DNA of 64,000 bases. Origin: Gymnothorax reevesii (Eukaryota; Chordata; Actinopteri; Anguilliformes; Muraenidae). Where the stretch lies: the NCBI GenBank assembly GCA_029721435.1, contig CM056587.1, forward strand, positions 1,005,001-1,069,000. Direction: 5' to 3'. The notes under the pieces are model-generated. The model had not been told where the DNA came from. It searched no databases and was given only the letters and a program-made list of their open reading frames with translations. The position numbers and the translations under genes were made by a program. Shown one piece after another: positions 37,801-52,800 of this stretch (position 1 is the first letter of the stretch; every line of letters starts with the position of its first letter).

Positions 37801-40800
37801 AGCAGGCGAGTGTCCGGGCTGTTCTGACACAACCAGTGACAGGGGCAAGTCAAGGAATCTCTGACACCAGCGGAGGTGAAAAACACATTTTAGCATCACT
37901 TCTGATGTTCCCAACGTCATGACACAAAGTGCCAGTTAAATTTAGCCAGTAATTCAGACAAGATGAATTAATACAAAATGTCAAAAGGCCAACATGTCTA
38001 GATCCATTTCATAAGAGCGCAGTCTCTCTACAGCATTACCCATTTCAGAATGAGTTTGATCTATAGCCAATATTGCCTGCTACTCGCACTTATCGTTCGC
38101 GATTAGATCATAGTGCATAATCCCAATGCATCATAATGCTTGAAAGACAAAGTTTCACATGCCACTATGCTAACGTTATGACAACTTTGACCAATATTTT
38201 CAATAGATCGCTCAAAAAAATTAACGGGCTGAGGTTAGATGCTGAACAAGCATAGCTGTGTAGTCAGCCAGCTAACATGCCTGTTCGTTTCATGTTGAGC
38301 TATACAGCCTGTGCGATATCTGATTTCAGCCTAAAGCACAAATGGAGCGTCAATTAGCTAGTATGAATAGCTTCAAACATTGCTCGCCAAATGCGTGAAC
38401 GCAGTGTAGCTTTTGTACTTGGCGAACATTATCACCGTCCCAATATTTTCAATCCATCGTTGGTTAAAGGTGGCAGGAAGAGTGAGATAATGAATGTGTT
38501 GTCCAGAAAATGAGCAAAACGTATCTCTCGCATTGGACTGATTTTGACAAGGTGGTCCAACCTGGCTGGAAACGGGGCCATTGCGTTGCCTACACCGATG
38601 AGCCTTTATTATCACCAGCATAGTATGTGCGAAAATTCCTTAGTTCTTTAATTTGTCTATTTTAAAATCTAAAATTAATTTTAATTTTAATAAATCGGCA
38701 TATGCCCGTGTTCAGATATACCGTCTGAGAGAACAATTTGGTTGGATGCACAAATCAAAAGGGGACAGTATCTTTCACCTCAAACTTGGCTATGACAACA
38801 GCCAAATATGTGAATAATGCTCCTGTATCATGAACAGCATGTGAAATTATGTGGCATACATGATAATTCCACCAAACATGGAAGAACAAACCCCTGCTGC
38901 ATATTTGAAATGGAAATTCTCATAGGAAAGGAAACGGGGCAAGGGGTAGAGATCGATATCCACCAGCAAACATTTTGAATTCTAACTGGGCACAAAGGAA
39001 GTCTAAGAACAAGTTAGTTACCCACAGCTTTAAACTGGGAGTCAGGACTGCTCAATGACCCTTAACCTTTTCCATTATAGTCAATGGGAAATTGAGAGGT
39101 GCGGTGAACTGGACGCCACACTGGTTTCTTCAACTTTTCACTCCGACAGCCTCTCCTGTTCTATACACCCTCGATGGTCTGAACCCAGCTACCCTTTCAC
39201 TCAGACTTCCTGGATGAATTCATGGCTGCAGTGTGATGTCACAAAAGAATGTCATTTCCTCCTTGGAAACCGGTCCACCCAGCTCCTCAGCACACACAGC
39301 AGAAGAACCTGCTGGAAACATTCTGCATTGTGATGTCACAGAGGAATGATCCATCCTACCTCACCCTGTCCTTCGAGTCCCCAAATGTCTCCTTCAGGTT
39401 CTTCAGGTCAGGGTAGTAACTGGCAGGTGGAGAGATGAGCTCCAGAAGGCCAGAGCTGAACTCCTTTGAGAACCTGAGGGAGAGACCACAGCTCCTCTTA
39501 TAATGATCACACCCATGTCAAATGCACGTCTCAGACACACAAACTCTTTCTATGCCAGCTCTTAAACATTTGCGCTGTTCAATCCATTCTTTATTAATGG
39601 CACCTCTTGCCAAATTATACAACTGAAAAGAACAATTTTGTAATCTCAGCATTAGGGCCATTCCATGTCAACTCAACCAGAGCCCCCCACATCAAAATTT
39701 TGATTTTGATGAAACTTTGCACATTTCAAGAAGATATGCATTGGCAGTACTGAGGTCAAATACTGTACTGGTAAGAGTAGATAATGATGCAACAGTGCTC
39801 CGTGAATGAACCGGTGTGATCATTAAAATTTGTTGGTGTGCTCCAGTCACAAATCATGGTATCAAGGCTTGAAGGAACGCCAAACCACTATGATGTAAAA
39901 TCAAAAAGAACAGTTTTACATCTCCAGTTTTTTACCATCTTAGGCCCAAGACCCATGCCTTCAAGCACTAAGAATATGACAACAACTTGTGCCCCTTTTG
40001 AAATATATACCCATAAAAATGCCCCAAAATACACACCTTTCATTCTAAAGCCAACTTCCAAGGTTATTAAAACATTTAAGCAAACCATTGTGACTTTGAT
40101 ATTTTTGTGGTCTTCAGAAAGTTGACGAGCAGTTTGCATACCAAGTCTCAGGGCCAGGGCTCGAAAAGTCGACCAAAATTTGCACTGTGCGACCTCTGAA
40201 TTAAAATAGTCGCACCTGAGCGACCGCTTTTTCCCCCAAATCAAACGCCTCTTTTCAGGAACATTTGGAAGTCAGAAGGCATGCCAACCGCCGCTGCAGC
40301 TTAAATAAAGATGGGCATGTGTCTCGGTGCAGTGCATGAATCTACTGGACATACCGCAGCCGGGCGCACCCAGCGTGTTCCCTCGAGCTGACAGTGACTA
40401 TTCTGACCAATCAAAGGGGAGGTTGACGTACTAAACCTCAGTACTGAGAATGGTTAGAATGGTCAATATTAGCCGTCAATCACTCCATTTCGCAGGACTG
40501 AGAGTTACTATTGTAACCATACACAAGATTTAGACGGAAAATGAAACGAAGAGCTATGGAAGGTTTTTTTTTTTGGTACCGTTAACGTTCAAAAAAGTCC
40601 AGTGGGTAACAAAAGTTACTGAAACTGAGATGAACCAGCGGCAAAATCAGTTTATTATTTTCGCAAGGAGAAAATTGCTTCGAAATTTTGAATTGCTAAG
40701 GTTATAAGAAGGTGACGTACACCGTGTTCATGGTAAAGAATATAATGTATATATTATTCTATTCCGTAAAGAAACTGGCAAGCTTAGTTGGGCTGAAAGG

Positions 40801-43800
40801 CCTGTTCATGTCATGTCATGTCATGTCATGTTGAAGATAATGGCTCGGATCTCGCAGGTAACAGCACGTTATCTACTGAGTTCAAACACTTTAAAGTGAA
40901 AGTCCTTCCAAACATGAAGAAAGTACGAAACACAATAAATACTGTGACAAATGTGCATCAACGAGTAGGTCTGGTGTTCTGTTAACATTTGCATCTTATC
41001 GAAATACGCGCAGCCCTAAAATCTGTGTCTCGTTTTCGTCGCTCATATCTTCAGTAGCTTGTCTGCAAAAATCATAATAAGCCAAGTAGCAAAGTTATCT
41101 CCGTGGGCTGATTCATATTGCAATATTGAGGCGAAAACAAGGACTTTACGTCAGATCTGCAGTTACCCCCAACACAGCTGAAGATCGGATTGGGATCAGT
41201 GAGGAGGGTCCTCTGGGCACATCTGATGCCGCACAGGCAGCGAGGAGATGGACAGAAGGACAGAGAGACTGGAGACACCATTTTAAAGCCATATAAGCCA
41301 GTGTAGTGGAAACCTTTGTTAATCAATGAACTCAAGACTCTCATATTGTTTAATAACTGCCATTTGTTGGAGACAGTTGTATTGCTGATGTGGAGTGTTA
41401 TATTGTAGTTTTTTAAACGTTAAATATATATATTGGTGCTTCTTCGATTTCGGTGTGTGCGCTCCTCAATTTTGGCTCGCGCCCCTAACTTTTCGAACAC
41501 AGCGCTACCAAGAAAAAAAAGTTAATTTCGAGCCCTGCAGGGCTTCATCTTAATTAGTTACAGAATAATAAATACATTAAATTTGAAAAAAATTAGTATG
41601 GTTGCTGTTTTTTTGCTTTTTCCAGGCTGTAGTACAAATAAACTGAACACACTGAGTAAAGAAAAGTATCTTAAGCCAAGAGTTCAGGAACTATTCTGAT
41701 GACAAAATGAAACTTATGGGTTTGTTTGCTCTGCAAATGCATCACAGGCCCTCAAACTTACTCCAAAATTATGGCAATTTTCTTAAAACTGACCCCCCCT
41801 CCATAAAAAAGCTGGCAATAATTGAGCTTAATTATTTTACCATTTCACACAGGATATATAAATCTTCCACTTTGGGGAGAATAATAAAAAATAAATTATT
41901 TTTTGGTGGGGAAGTTCGTAAAATTGTTGATTTGACGTGGAATGACCCACTCGTGAAAAAAGTGTTTTTTGAATGTGTCCAGTGACCGGAGGGCTGATAC
42001 AGGTGCCCACAGCGCTGAAGCATGACACAGGACTCCAGAGATAAACACCGAGGGCAGAGGAGAGACGGCCCACTCACTCCTTCTCCAGACCCCCCACCAC
42101 GCTGTGCACATAGTCAGCGTCCGTCTGCGGAGAAACAACAAGACAAGGCTGACACTGGAAAAGCAGCGAACAGTAGGTCAGGTGACAGACTCATTTAGTT
42201 CAACAGAAGCTGAAGCCTTGTCAAAACATACGCACCACCAGGCACATCGCCTGACAAACAATTAAGTGACTGTGGTATCTCCAGAAGAGTCGGGTGGTAC
42301 TCAGTGATATCCCATATTAGGCATTTAAAATGGAAACCATGGTAGGAGGCAATCAATTAAACTAATACCACAGTTCTGTTGAATACTTAATTGTGACTGA
42401 CACCCTTATGGGCTTTAACCAATCATTTTCCATTAACAGCGCAGCAATAAAATGTTTCAAAAGGCTGAAATGTTTGGAACTAACGGATTAGTTTGCCAAG
42501 TTTTAATTGCAGGCTACAATTAACACCGAGTCACAATGTTACAAATAACGGAAGTTCAGGCTTAAATAGACACAAAAAATATTTTTTGCATTACCGATAT
42601 AACGTAGGCCAAACTGTTAAAATCTTTGGCAAGTCTGGTCATTCAGACAAAGGAGAGGAGACAACATGAAAACGGTGGAGTTGGACGATGGAATTCATAA
42701 ACACCGCTCTTTCATAACAACAAAACTGAACTGAATGAACGACCACAGTCCTGCACGCAACAACACATATTCCAGCTTGTTTTGAAGTAAAGTAAGAGAA
42801 TTGTGACAGAAGCAAACAGCCCACATGTAAACATACAGATTTTTGGAGAAAAATGCAAAAATGAAGTCTGTAGCGAAGTGTGTGTGTGATAACTATGGTA
42901 TAAGTGCATTAAGCAACTCAATCATGCTGGTCATTGTATGAAAATAACTGCGCACTGAAGTGGTTACCGGCCCTTCGCAAAAACTACTGAGGTAAGCGAT
43001 TATTTTCAGATAGTGATCAGCATGTTTTCATTTATTGCTTACTTAATAACATAATTACTGGTTTTATTAAGAATCAATTAGATTAAACGTTAGAAGTCTT
43101 TTTTTTTTCTATTTTTACATACTTTTGTATTTAACCAAAAAGAAATTGAACAAAGCTGAATAAACTGATATTTTAGATGATTTCTACATTGTCAAGCATT
43201 TTTATTAGAAGCAGAAAATCCATCTGGTAGCAATACTGCAGTGTAATCAATTTTAATCTACATTTTGCCAGTTCATTACAGCAGTGAGAGCCACTGCTTT
43301 TAACTGCCTGTCCGCCTGTCAACACCTCAAACCCCACTGATGCTTCCATGGAAAATGACATGATAACAGTCTTGACCATAGTGCACTGCACCCATGCATG
43401 CACAGACAAACCAACATAAAAACACACACACGCACGCACGCACGCACGCGCACACGCACACGCAAACACGCGCACGCACACAAACCAACATAAACACACA
43501 CACTCACACAAACCAACTTAAACGCACACACACACGCGCACACACACTCTCAGACTCTCACAATCACCACAGTCTCTCTCACCTCCCCGACAAAGACGAT
43601 GATGACGCAGTCCTGCTTCTCTTCGGGCGAAAGCTTGTCAATGAGCGAGTGGAGCGTCTCTGCCAGGTAAGACTTCACCTTCCGCTTCACCGTGGGGATC
43701 CCCATCACCATGGTTACTGCAGAGGAAGTGGCAGAGAGTCCAGCGGATTGGCTGTGAAATCCTCAGCGTGGCCCAGCCGTTATGCCAACATTTCAGGGCA

Positions 43801-46800
43801 GAAAGCCTTGGCTGAGTTTAAGCAGTTTGCTGGGAGTGGTAATAATGGTAGTGGGCCTGAGTCCTGAAACTCGGGCTGGGTGACACATTTCTCACAACAC
43901 TTTTAAGTGCAATAATACCTCCCGCCACGAAGCGAACAGACACACTCGCTCCTTCATCTTCCACTGATCATACCTGATGTGGTCTTGAACAAACTGCATT
44001 CAAACATCAGAGGGCACTGAAACTGAAACTGAACAAGCTGTATAAATAACCAAAAGAGTACTGTACAGAATTGTGTCATTACTGCAAGGAATTTATGCCC
44101 TGTCATCAAGACCCGTCCAACAACCAAAGATAAACACGCCCAGCACAGGGTGTGCTTAAATGATCCTGGATCAGGACACATGAAGCGGAGTCGAGCAGGA
44201 AGCACAGAGTGGTGCAGCAGCCCTGCCGTTCGTCAGTGGGGCCCACACCGGGCTCTGAGACTTTATGTAGGTAGCGTAGCGTAGCCTGGGGCAAGAGGCA
44301 GAGAGTAAACAGGGTACCCAGCTCACAGCCGGCGCTCATCAGGAGTTTATTTCACAGAAGGGGCTGGCGAAGGGATGGCAAAAACACCTAAATCTCAAAC
44401 CAGCACAAGAGCACTCATTTCCTCTCTCTCCATCCCACAATCTCAATGTCTCTCGCCCCCTCCCTTCCTCTCACGCCTCCATCAAATGCCATCAGTTGGC
44501 ATGACAACACTGGTTTAGAAATCTAAATTCAGAAGGCAATGATTCATCATTTTCTCAAGACACTTTTCAGTAACGCATCAGATCTGGGTTATATAAGAGC
44601 CAAGAGCCCTGCTGCGGTGGTCTGTCAAACACCTGCACCATCTCCACACGGTCAATATTCCCACAATCCATCAAGTACCATCACATTTCACAGCACACCA
44701 CACCTACAGTGTGCTTCATATCTTCATATGCAGGACATTATTACTGCAACTTGCTAAATATCTTCATATTTCTATAAACATCATTCCTGCAGTAAGTTAC
44801 ATTTCTTCATATTTCTCAAGACATCATTCCTGCAGTTAGCAAAATAATTTCATAATTCCTGCACTTTGTCAAACGTCTTCATATTTCACTGCACATCTTT
44901 TCTGAAGTTTGATAAATATCTTCATATTTCACTGCACATGATTCCAGCAGGTTGATAAACACGTTCAGTATTTCGCTGCACATCATTCCTGCAGGTTGCT
45001 AAATATCTTCATATTTCTGTGGAAGGCAGGTGCAGCTGTGAGTCTCCTGTACCTCATCCAGGCTGCACAGCCGTCCCCACAGAGCCCTAGCTCCCCTCCC
45101 TTCAGGACATCTGTCCCAGCAGGTCACAAGCACATCCCTTTCCCTTCCAAAACCTGGGGACCCCCACAGAGACACCACTGCCCTACAGCGTGCTGCCCGA
45201 GCGAGAGATGAGGGTCTCCCTCTAAAACACTCCTCTCTGCTGTAAGACCCTCACCAGCGTCCGTGGGGAATTAAAAACACCCACGCAAAACGCGTCTGTC
45301 GGGTCGCTCAGCACGGCTCCCCTGGACCACTGAAATGTCATTAAAGTGGGTCAGGATGAAAGGCAACAGGACAATAACATTCAAGGTGTCCCCCCCCCCC
45401 ACCCCAAAACATTTTTTTTTTTACTAAGCTTTAAAATGATAAGCAATATGCCGGGAATACTCACATAATTCCCAAATCGGGTTTGTTTGAATACACAACG
45501 GTGAAGCACTGAAGGGTTGAGCCGCACCCTCATTCATTTAAACCCCAAATGAATTTCTGCCCTTTTTCTGACCTTGTTAACTATGGCACCACCGGTCCCA
45601 CTCGTTTTTCCACAGAAGCAGCCCCTGCCTCAGAATAATGTTCATAATGCTGGGCTTTCCCCGTGGGGCCGAGGGGGGGACAACCTCCTCTCAGTGCGGC
45701 AGGGACCCTCTAATGAGAGAACGGCCCCATTTTTGCATCTAAAAATAAACCCTCCTGTTGAGCGTTTGGAGAGAGGCTGCAAGCCTGCTCCATTTTCACA
45801 AGCGATTAATGGGATGAGAGCACCTTTACTGCTGCCTGCTGTTCCACATCCACCGGCCTCAGGCGAAAGCTGGCCACGCCCACTTCTCCCCTGAGGGGGT
45901 GGGAACACCGGCACGGCTGATTGACAGCTGAGAGAGAGAGGAGGCCACCTGCCAAGCAACGGTTTATCAAAGCTGCCCGAGGCCCGATGCAGTCCGACAC
46001 ACCGAGCACCTGGTGCAAGCCCAGATAAGCGAACACACACACGCACGCGCGCGCGCGCTCCCGCCCGCCCGCCCGAGGGGGCACATTCCGCAGGGACTTA
46101 CAGTTTAAGCCAAGAGCCCCAGCCTCTCTCCTCTCATAACCTACAGGAGAGAAAAACACGAGTATGCTCTCAGGGCGTGACACGACCTTGCACCACACTG
46201 TCCCCCATGACAGGGTGTCACGTCCCTTGGAAGTCAAATCGATAAAAAACACCTGTGGGAACAACAACGACTATAAGAGGAAACAACAGCTTTATTTCAG
46301 ATTGTACTCCTCTCCGCTCCTGAGAGAAACAGCAACACCCGCTGCAGATAAGCTGCAGCTACAATGGCTGTGAAATCTGAGCAGAGTTGGGCAGGGTTGG
46401 GTCCCAGTTTGGGGCCATGGCCATTTTAAACCTGAACCTGTTCTTGAATCTTGAGACATAGAGGTAAATATCCGAACGATATGATACCGGGCGTCTCCCC
46501 ATTTAAAAAAGTAACAGAATTCCACAGATAACGGAAACCGGTAATAGATACAGTCCAGTGCGTCAACACATCTGAAGGACCATAGAGATGCGGAGAGGTC
46601 ACATGGGACTCATTCAGTCTCTGTTCCCGCCCGTTGGCCATCCTGCTCTCATGGGTCCCTTTGATGTGATGCAAAGCCACAGATGCCATTGTAGTGACTT
46701 GCAGTGGCCCTGTATTGGAGGTATATTCCCCACACCCTTGAAAGAGAATCTGATCCCCCCCCTGAAATGTAGTGCAGACATATACAAAGACCTGGGTGCC

Positions 46801-49800
46801 CCAAAGCAGGCGAGGTACCAGAGGCCTCCGTCCCATTTCACTGCCAGCAACTGTGACCTCAGATCACATCTCATGTCTGGGACAACCTGTACGAAATTCC
46901 ATGAGAAGTACGGAGGAATTACAGGCACAGCAAAATCCACCACTGAAGTGACATGAAATTATCTTTCCCTATGGACAAATCTACAAATGAGTCAATTTCC
47001 TCACATCAGTAGCATAATTTCTCTCCCAAGTAAGACGGTAATAAAAATAAGTGTTTCATTTTTAAATGCACAATTTAAATGCTTGGTGAGATTTTCTCCC
47101 AGAGCGTTTGGATTCAGCTTTGAGGAATTCTTTGTCAAGCTTTGAAAACTCCAGGCATAAGCTTTGAGGAATTTAGGCCCAGCTAGGAAGAATTCTTGAC
47201 CCAGATTTGAGGAATTCTGGCTCCAGTTTCCAGAAAAAAGGTTAAAAACTTAAATCAAAACTGAGCCCCATTTGGATTCAATATTTTGGGACAACTTTGG
47301 CACCTGTGATTCTGGAGCAGGAGATCTGAACACATTCCATACTAACCAAGTCTTCCTTTCCCCTCTGCTGCTTAAAGAGTTAATCAATAGTTTTGCACAT
47401 TTGATGGAACAAATTATTTTTGAGGTATAAAATTCATTATTAGGGCAAATTACTACATCCCACAGTCCAACTACACTGGAGCAAAGCTTTTAGAGCTCTT
47501 TTAATTTACCAAATACCAAAGACAGGAGTTCTCAACTTACTGATGCCAGGGAATTCATTTTCAGAGGCAGCAATGCACAACAGAATACCTACAGCCCAAG
47601 CATCAGACGGACAGAGAAGTGATTTAGTAAATATGATTGGGCAGAGTTACAATAAACACTATGGAGCAGTTTCTGTAAAACCCATAAAGGGAAGTTTATG
47701 TAAAGACAATGGAGCAGAGTTTTAATGGAAATTAGGCTTATGCCATCGGAGGCGACGGCTGGGGGTATATCCCCAAACGCCCCCAATCCTTGAATAGACC
47801 TTGAATAGACTTTCATTTGAACTTCATTTCAGGTCAATCAGACAAATGGTTCTGAAGATATGGCCAAAATGGTAATTTTCCATCACAAAGCGCCACCTGG
47901 TGGCAAAATATTGAACCATACAGGTATGATGTCATCATGTGACACGTTGTGAGGTCATCACCTTGCAGTTGCACATAGTTTCATGTCAATTGGACAAATT
48001 GTTCCAAAGATATGGCAAAAATGGTGAATTTTATGGGACAAAGCTCCACCTCGTGTCAAAATTTTGAACCAAACAGGTATAATGTCATCGTGGGACACAT
48101 CCTCAGGTCATGACCTTTCATTTGCGCTTGAACTGAGGTCAATCGGACAAATATTTCCAGACATATGATAGTGATTTTTCAGTTTTTGGCCCCTGGTGGC
48201 CAATCTAGTGATTGTAAATTGTCCAAAATCGAATCAGTTCTTCCTCTCTATGATACTTACTTATATGCAAAACATGAAATTTCTAATTGAAATATTACTG
48301 AAGTTATCGCGTTAACATGTAGGGCGGCGGTGGCGGCGGCCGGACCAAAAACATAATATCCCCGAAACGCCATTCAGTACAGTCACCCCAAAAATTATTT
48401 GTCTGCTTAGAGAAAGTTGAGGAATAAGAAAATGACTGATTAGGAACCCAAAAATCCTGAATTATAAACACCAGTCACATCCTTCACCATTTGGGAACAA
48501 AATTCAATACACAAACGGTTGGTTCTGGTTCTGAGGTCATTGCAGACTCAAGAATTATTTGTACTCATTACGCACTTGGAGTTTGTGGCAATTTTCAATA
48601 CTTAGTTGGCTCGCCCTTTTCCACGATCTCTCCTTGCAGTGTCCTTGGTTTACCATCGACAGGTTTGTTTCAAACATCCTGTGCTGTTCCATTCCAGATT
48701 CGCTGGAACAGAATCTTGAGCGGTCTCTTGTTCGTTGGTGTGCCACCCTCACACTGTCACTCAACTTCATCCCAAGGTGTTCACTAGGGTTCAGGCCCAG
48801 GTGTTATGCAGCCAGTCCAGAAAATCGATGAGTTTCTTCTTCACGAATCCTTGAATACGCTTGGCTGTGCGCTTCGGATCATTGTCCTGTTGGAATTTAT
48901 AACAACGCACAAGAAGCCTGGATGCAGGTGGCATCACCTTCGTCGACAGTATTGCTTCATCTCCGAGTTTATGATGCCATTGATGAGATGGAGATCACCA
49001 GCACCACTTGCTGCTATACAGCCACGAACCATGACTTTTCCACCTCCATGCTTCACTGTTGCCTTCACGCAGCTGGGGCAGAAAGCCTCCGTCACAGTAC
49101 GGCACACCCTCAGTCTGCCATCTGTGGCAAACATGGAGAGCATGCAGAACTGGCTCTTCTGTGACCACAAATCCGAATTCCAGACTCTTTAAGCTCATTA
49201 ACATGCATATTTGCAAAGGCGAGATGCTTCCTCTTGTTCTTATGACTTATTAATGGCTTCCCTCTTAAACCTGTCCATTCAAATCAGTTTGGTTCAGTCT
49301 GTATATACAGTCCCCCCAAAAATTATTTGTCCACTCAGAAAAAGTTGAAGAATTAAAATATACTTTGCCAAATAATGCGTCCAGGCTACTTGGGCGTCAA
49401 TATATAATCCAACAAGACAATGATCCAAAGCACTCAACCAACCATATTCAAGGATTCATGAAGAAGAAATGCGTGGATCTTCTGGACTGGCCACCCAAAG
49501 CCCTAACCTGAACCCGGCTGAACACCTTTGGGATGAAATGGAGCGACAGCGTGAGAATGCCACACCACTGAACAAGAGACAGCTCAGGATTCTGTTCCAG
49601 CGAATGTGGAATGGAACAGGACAGGATATTTGCAACAAACCTGTTGATGGTAAACCAAGGACACTACAAGGAGAGATCATGGCAGAGGGCAGGCCAAAAA
49701 GTGCTGAATATTGCCACAAACTCAGTGCTTAATGAATACAAATAATTCTTGGGTTGGTAAAATAACCTGATGAGGTACCAGAACTAAAGGGTTAATTTGT

Positions 49801-52800
49801 GTATTTCAATTTTTTTGCCAAAGAATGAAGGACATGACTGGAGTATAAAATAACTAGAGCACTCGGCAACCGAGTACATGTATCCCCGAAGGCCCCCCAG
49901 TTGGGCCCAGATGGTCCCAGAGTACCCAAAATCAATAGGTGTCGTGAACTTACCATAATACATGTCCCTGCAAAATTTGAAAAGAATCGGTGCACTTATG
50001 TGGGCTGTAGAGCGTTCACAAGAAAATCTCTGCGGACGCGGATGCATGACGAGGCCAAATCCATAGTATCCTCCGAACTCGTTCGGGGGATACAATGATG
50101 CATTGTGTCCCTAGTCTTTCATATTCTTCATTCTTCAACTTTTTCCAAGTGTAAAAATAATGACTGACTGAAAATAGGCCTCAGCTTGCATTGCTGTAGG
50201 TCAGCGATGTGAATTTGCATGTAAATCCTGCACAAGGTTGATCTCCTGTAGGACTGAATGTAATGTTGGTGCTGACAGAGCTGCTTCTTCAAAGTCAAAC
50301 AATAAAAATGATCCCGCAGTTCAACCCCTTAAGCCCTGAGCCTCTTTTTTGAAAATGGTAAGCCCAAAATGAAATGAGTATATCTCTGCGACTGCTTGGT
50401 CCATTTGAATAATCTTGGTATCGTAATAAAGGTAAAACCATTTGGGATTTCTGCCCTGGTGTAAAAATCACTATATATGTCACTGAGTCAGAGTAAATAG
50501 AGATGGAACACAGTGTAAATGAAAGATCTCATTTTGCACCTAACAAAGTTTTACTTCTATCCCTTGTAAATTTGTGGAGTTGCAGTCTGAAACCTCTGAA
50601 AAATTACAGCACAGAATGTCATTATTATATGTGCCAAAGTTTATTCTGATCAGGTCAATCAGAGCAAAATGAGAGAGGAATGTATAGGTGGCTTCTCCAT
50701 TCTGGCAATTTAGGTACCTTGTGTTCCATTTCAGATTTCTCAGATACCAAACTGTAAAACTCATTTAATTTCACTTATATTTCACTACAGGCACCCATTC
50801 CATCCAAATATAACATTTTATAATTTTTAGAATTAAAAAAAATAATCATTTCTGCCAGTTTAGTTGCCTATACAATTTCCCATTCAAAGACAATGTGAAA
50901 ATGTGAAAAAATGTTAAAGAAAAGTAAGAATAACAAAAACCCCAGCAAAAACCCCAGTCTATGGTCAAATTGCCCATTCAACAAATGGCTAAAGAAAGTA
51001 CGTACTGTACTGTTGTAGTGTCAGTATTTGTGCGGAATAGTGCAAAGATTCTGTCAGCAAACGACTTTTAAAATGAATGTTGAATATTTAGCAGATAATT
51101 ATTGGGACAGTACCTCAAAAACTAGCTATGCGTTTATATTGTCGGCTTTTCAACATGCAAATGTCCCATGGACTCAGTTTGACGCACTGTGAATGCAAGG
51201 CTGTAGCTCAGGCTCCGTTTCTGCCATTAAGGTGGTTTTGAGTTCATTAGAAACAGCAGGACGTATAGGATCAAATGCCTGCTGGAATAGTCTCACTGAC
51301 AGCATCGCAAGCCGATTGCAGAGAGGAAAATACATTGCAAGCACACTGAATGCTAAGGAGCGGAGCATCGCCCTGGGAAAGAACATGCTAGGATACTGGC
51401 ATACCGTTTCGTTATAACATGAACACATTGGGCTAACAATAGCAAGCGCAGATTTACCCTTATGCAGTTTTTTTATTGCAAAATATCAAAGGCAAGAACT
51501 TTTTTCTGCTCATCTCTGTAGACCGTAAAGTGTCTGCCTGCTGTTCTTTCAATGTGGTGTCGGTTTAAAATGACAAGGCTCATATCGTTGGATTCTCTGG
51601 ACTTTCCTCTTTTATTTGAGGTATCGTTTTTATGCATAGCACGAATTAAGGAGAAATTCTGGTGATTCAGCCCTGATATGATTTTATCAAATGTTTTGCT
51701 GCATGCTTATTTACTTGCTTGGTGCTTGAATTGTGTTCGGTTGAGGTAAAAATGGTTTCCATGAGCTTTTGGCCGAGTTTCTTCACATAAAGTGGATAAG
51801 CCACATGACAATGTTGCGATTTGGAAACATGCTGTATTTATAATGTGTAACAACCGGCCCCCGGAATCGGGGCGTAGATCTTAAGATATTAACTCATAAA
51901 AAAAGCGAGGAGAAATTTTGTTTCCCGTTTGGTGGAAATGCAGCTTTACCACACAGCTGCACATCTGAATCCACTAATCAAAGCTAAAACTCTAAGGCTG
52001 ACAAAACAGAATCAGGTCTGTAACTGACTGGTAGGATAGGAGAGTTTGCACCAGTACTGACTCATTCTGAGCTGCGAGGGCAGTCGGTCAAGCACATACC
52101 TCCGCCACACCATATGTCAGCATTATTGGTTCTGGATCCACAAGAATGTTTTCCAGATCACCAACAACAGATTCTATTTGGAGCTGAAATTATAGAAAAT
52201 CTTAAAATCATTCTATTGGGGAATATTTTAACTTCTTCCAGATCTAGAATCCAGAATATGTTCTCGATGACATCCAAAACTGAATCAACTCATCCTTGGA
52301 CCATCGCACTAACTTTTGTTCTGTTCCAATCTGTTCATAACTTTTTGAGTTATCCTGTAGAGAGAAGATAAACAGAGAAACACTAATAAAAACATAACCT
52401 CCGTGGCGGAAATAATAACAGCGAGTACAGCCCTCCAGTCCCTGCAGAGCCGTACAACAGAACGCAGAAGGAGCCTGACAGGCTTCGTGTCAAGCTCATT
52501 ATTCATTCTCAAATCTGCGAGTTTCAGTCAGTGATGAGGCCAATCAGTTTGTGTGCGGAAGACTCTGGAAATCCTGGTTTGCTGGAATTTCCAGGGCGGA
52601 GTGCTCACCTCCAGTCCTGCCCATCCCCACCTGCACAGCAGGCCTCAGGCTCTCCTCCCTGTTCAGCAGGTGGGGCATGTGGTGGTAGATACTGGGCACC
52701 TGGAGGGGCTTTCTGTGAGCCAGGTCCCTCAGCAGCTTCTGAGTCTCATCTGTGGACCAACCGCAGCAGCACAGGATCAACACATGGGAGTCCAGTGCAA

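Larger units (their letters stand above)
39654..41949. mobile_element. Second AGGGYCATTCC-type element, with insertion
   Basis: Left end AGGGCCATTCCATGTCAACT and inverted right end (TTGACGTGGAATGACCC) match the family seen at 35616-36974. A 1.38 kb hAT-like element occupies its middle. No coding sequence recognised. Confidence 0.65.

Noticed and set aside
51193..51417. 74-codon plus-strand frame
   Set aside because: No recognised family, no splice signals and an antisense frame of similar length; not enough to call a gene.
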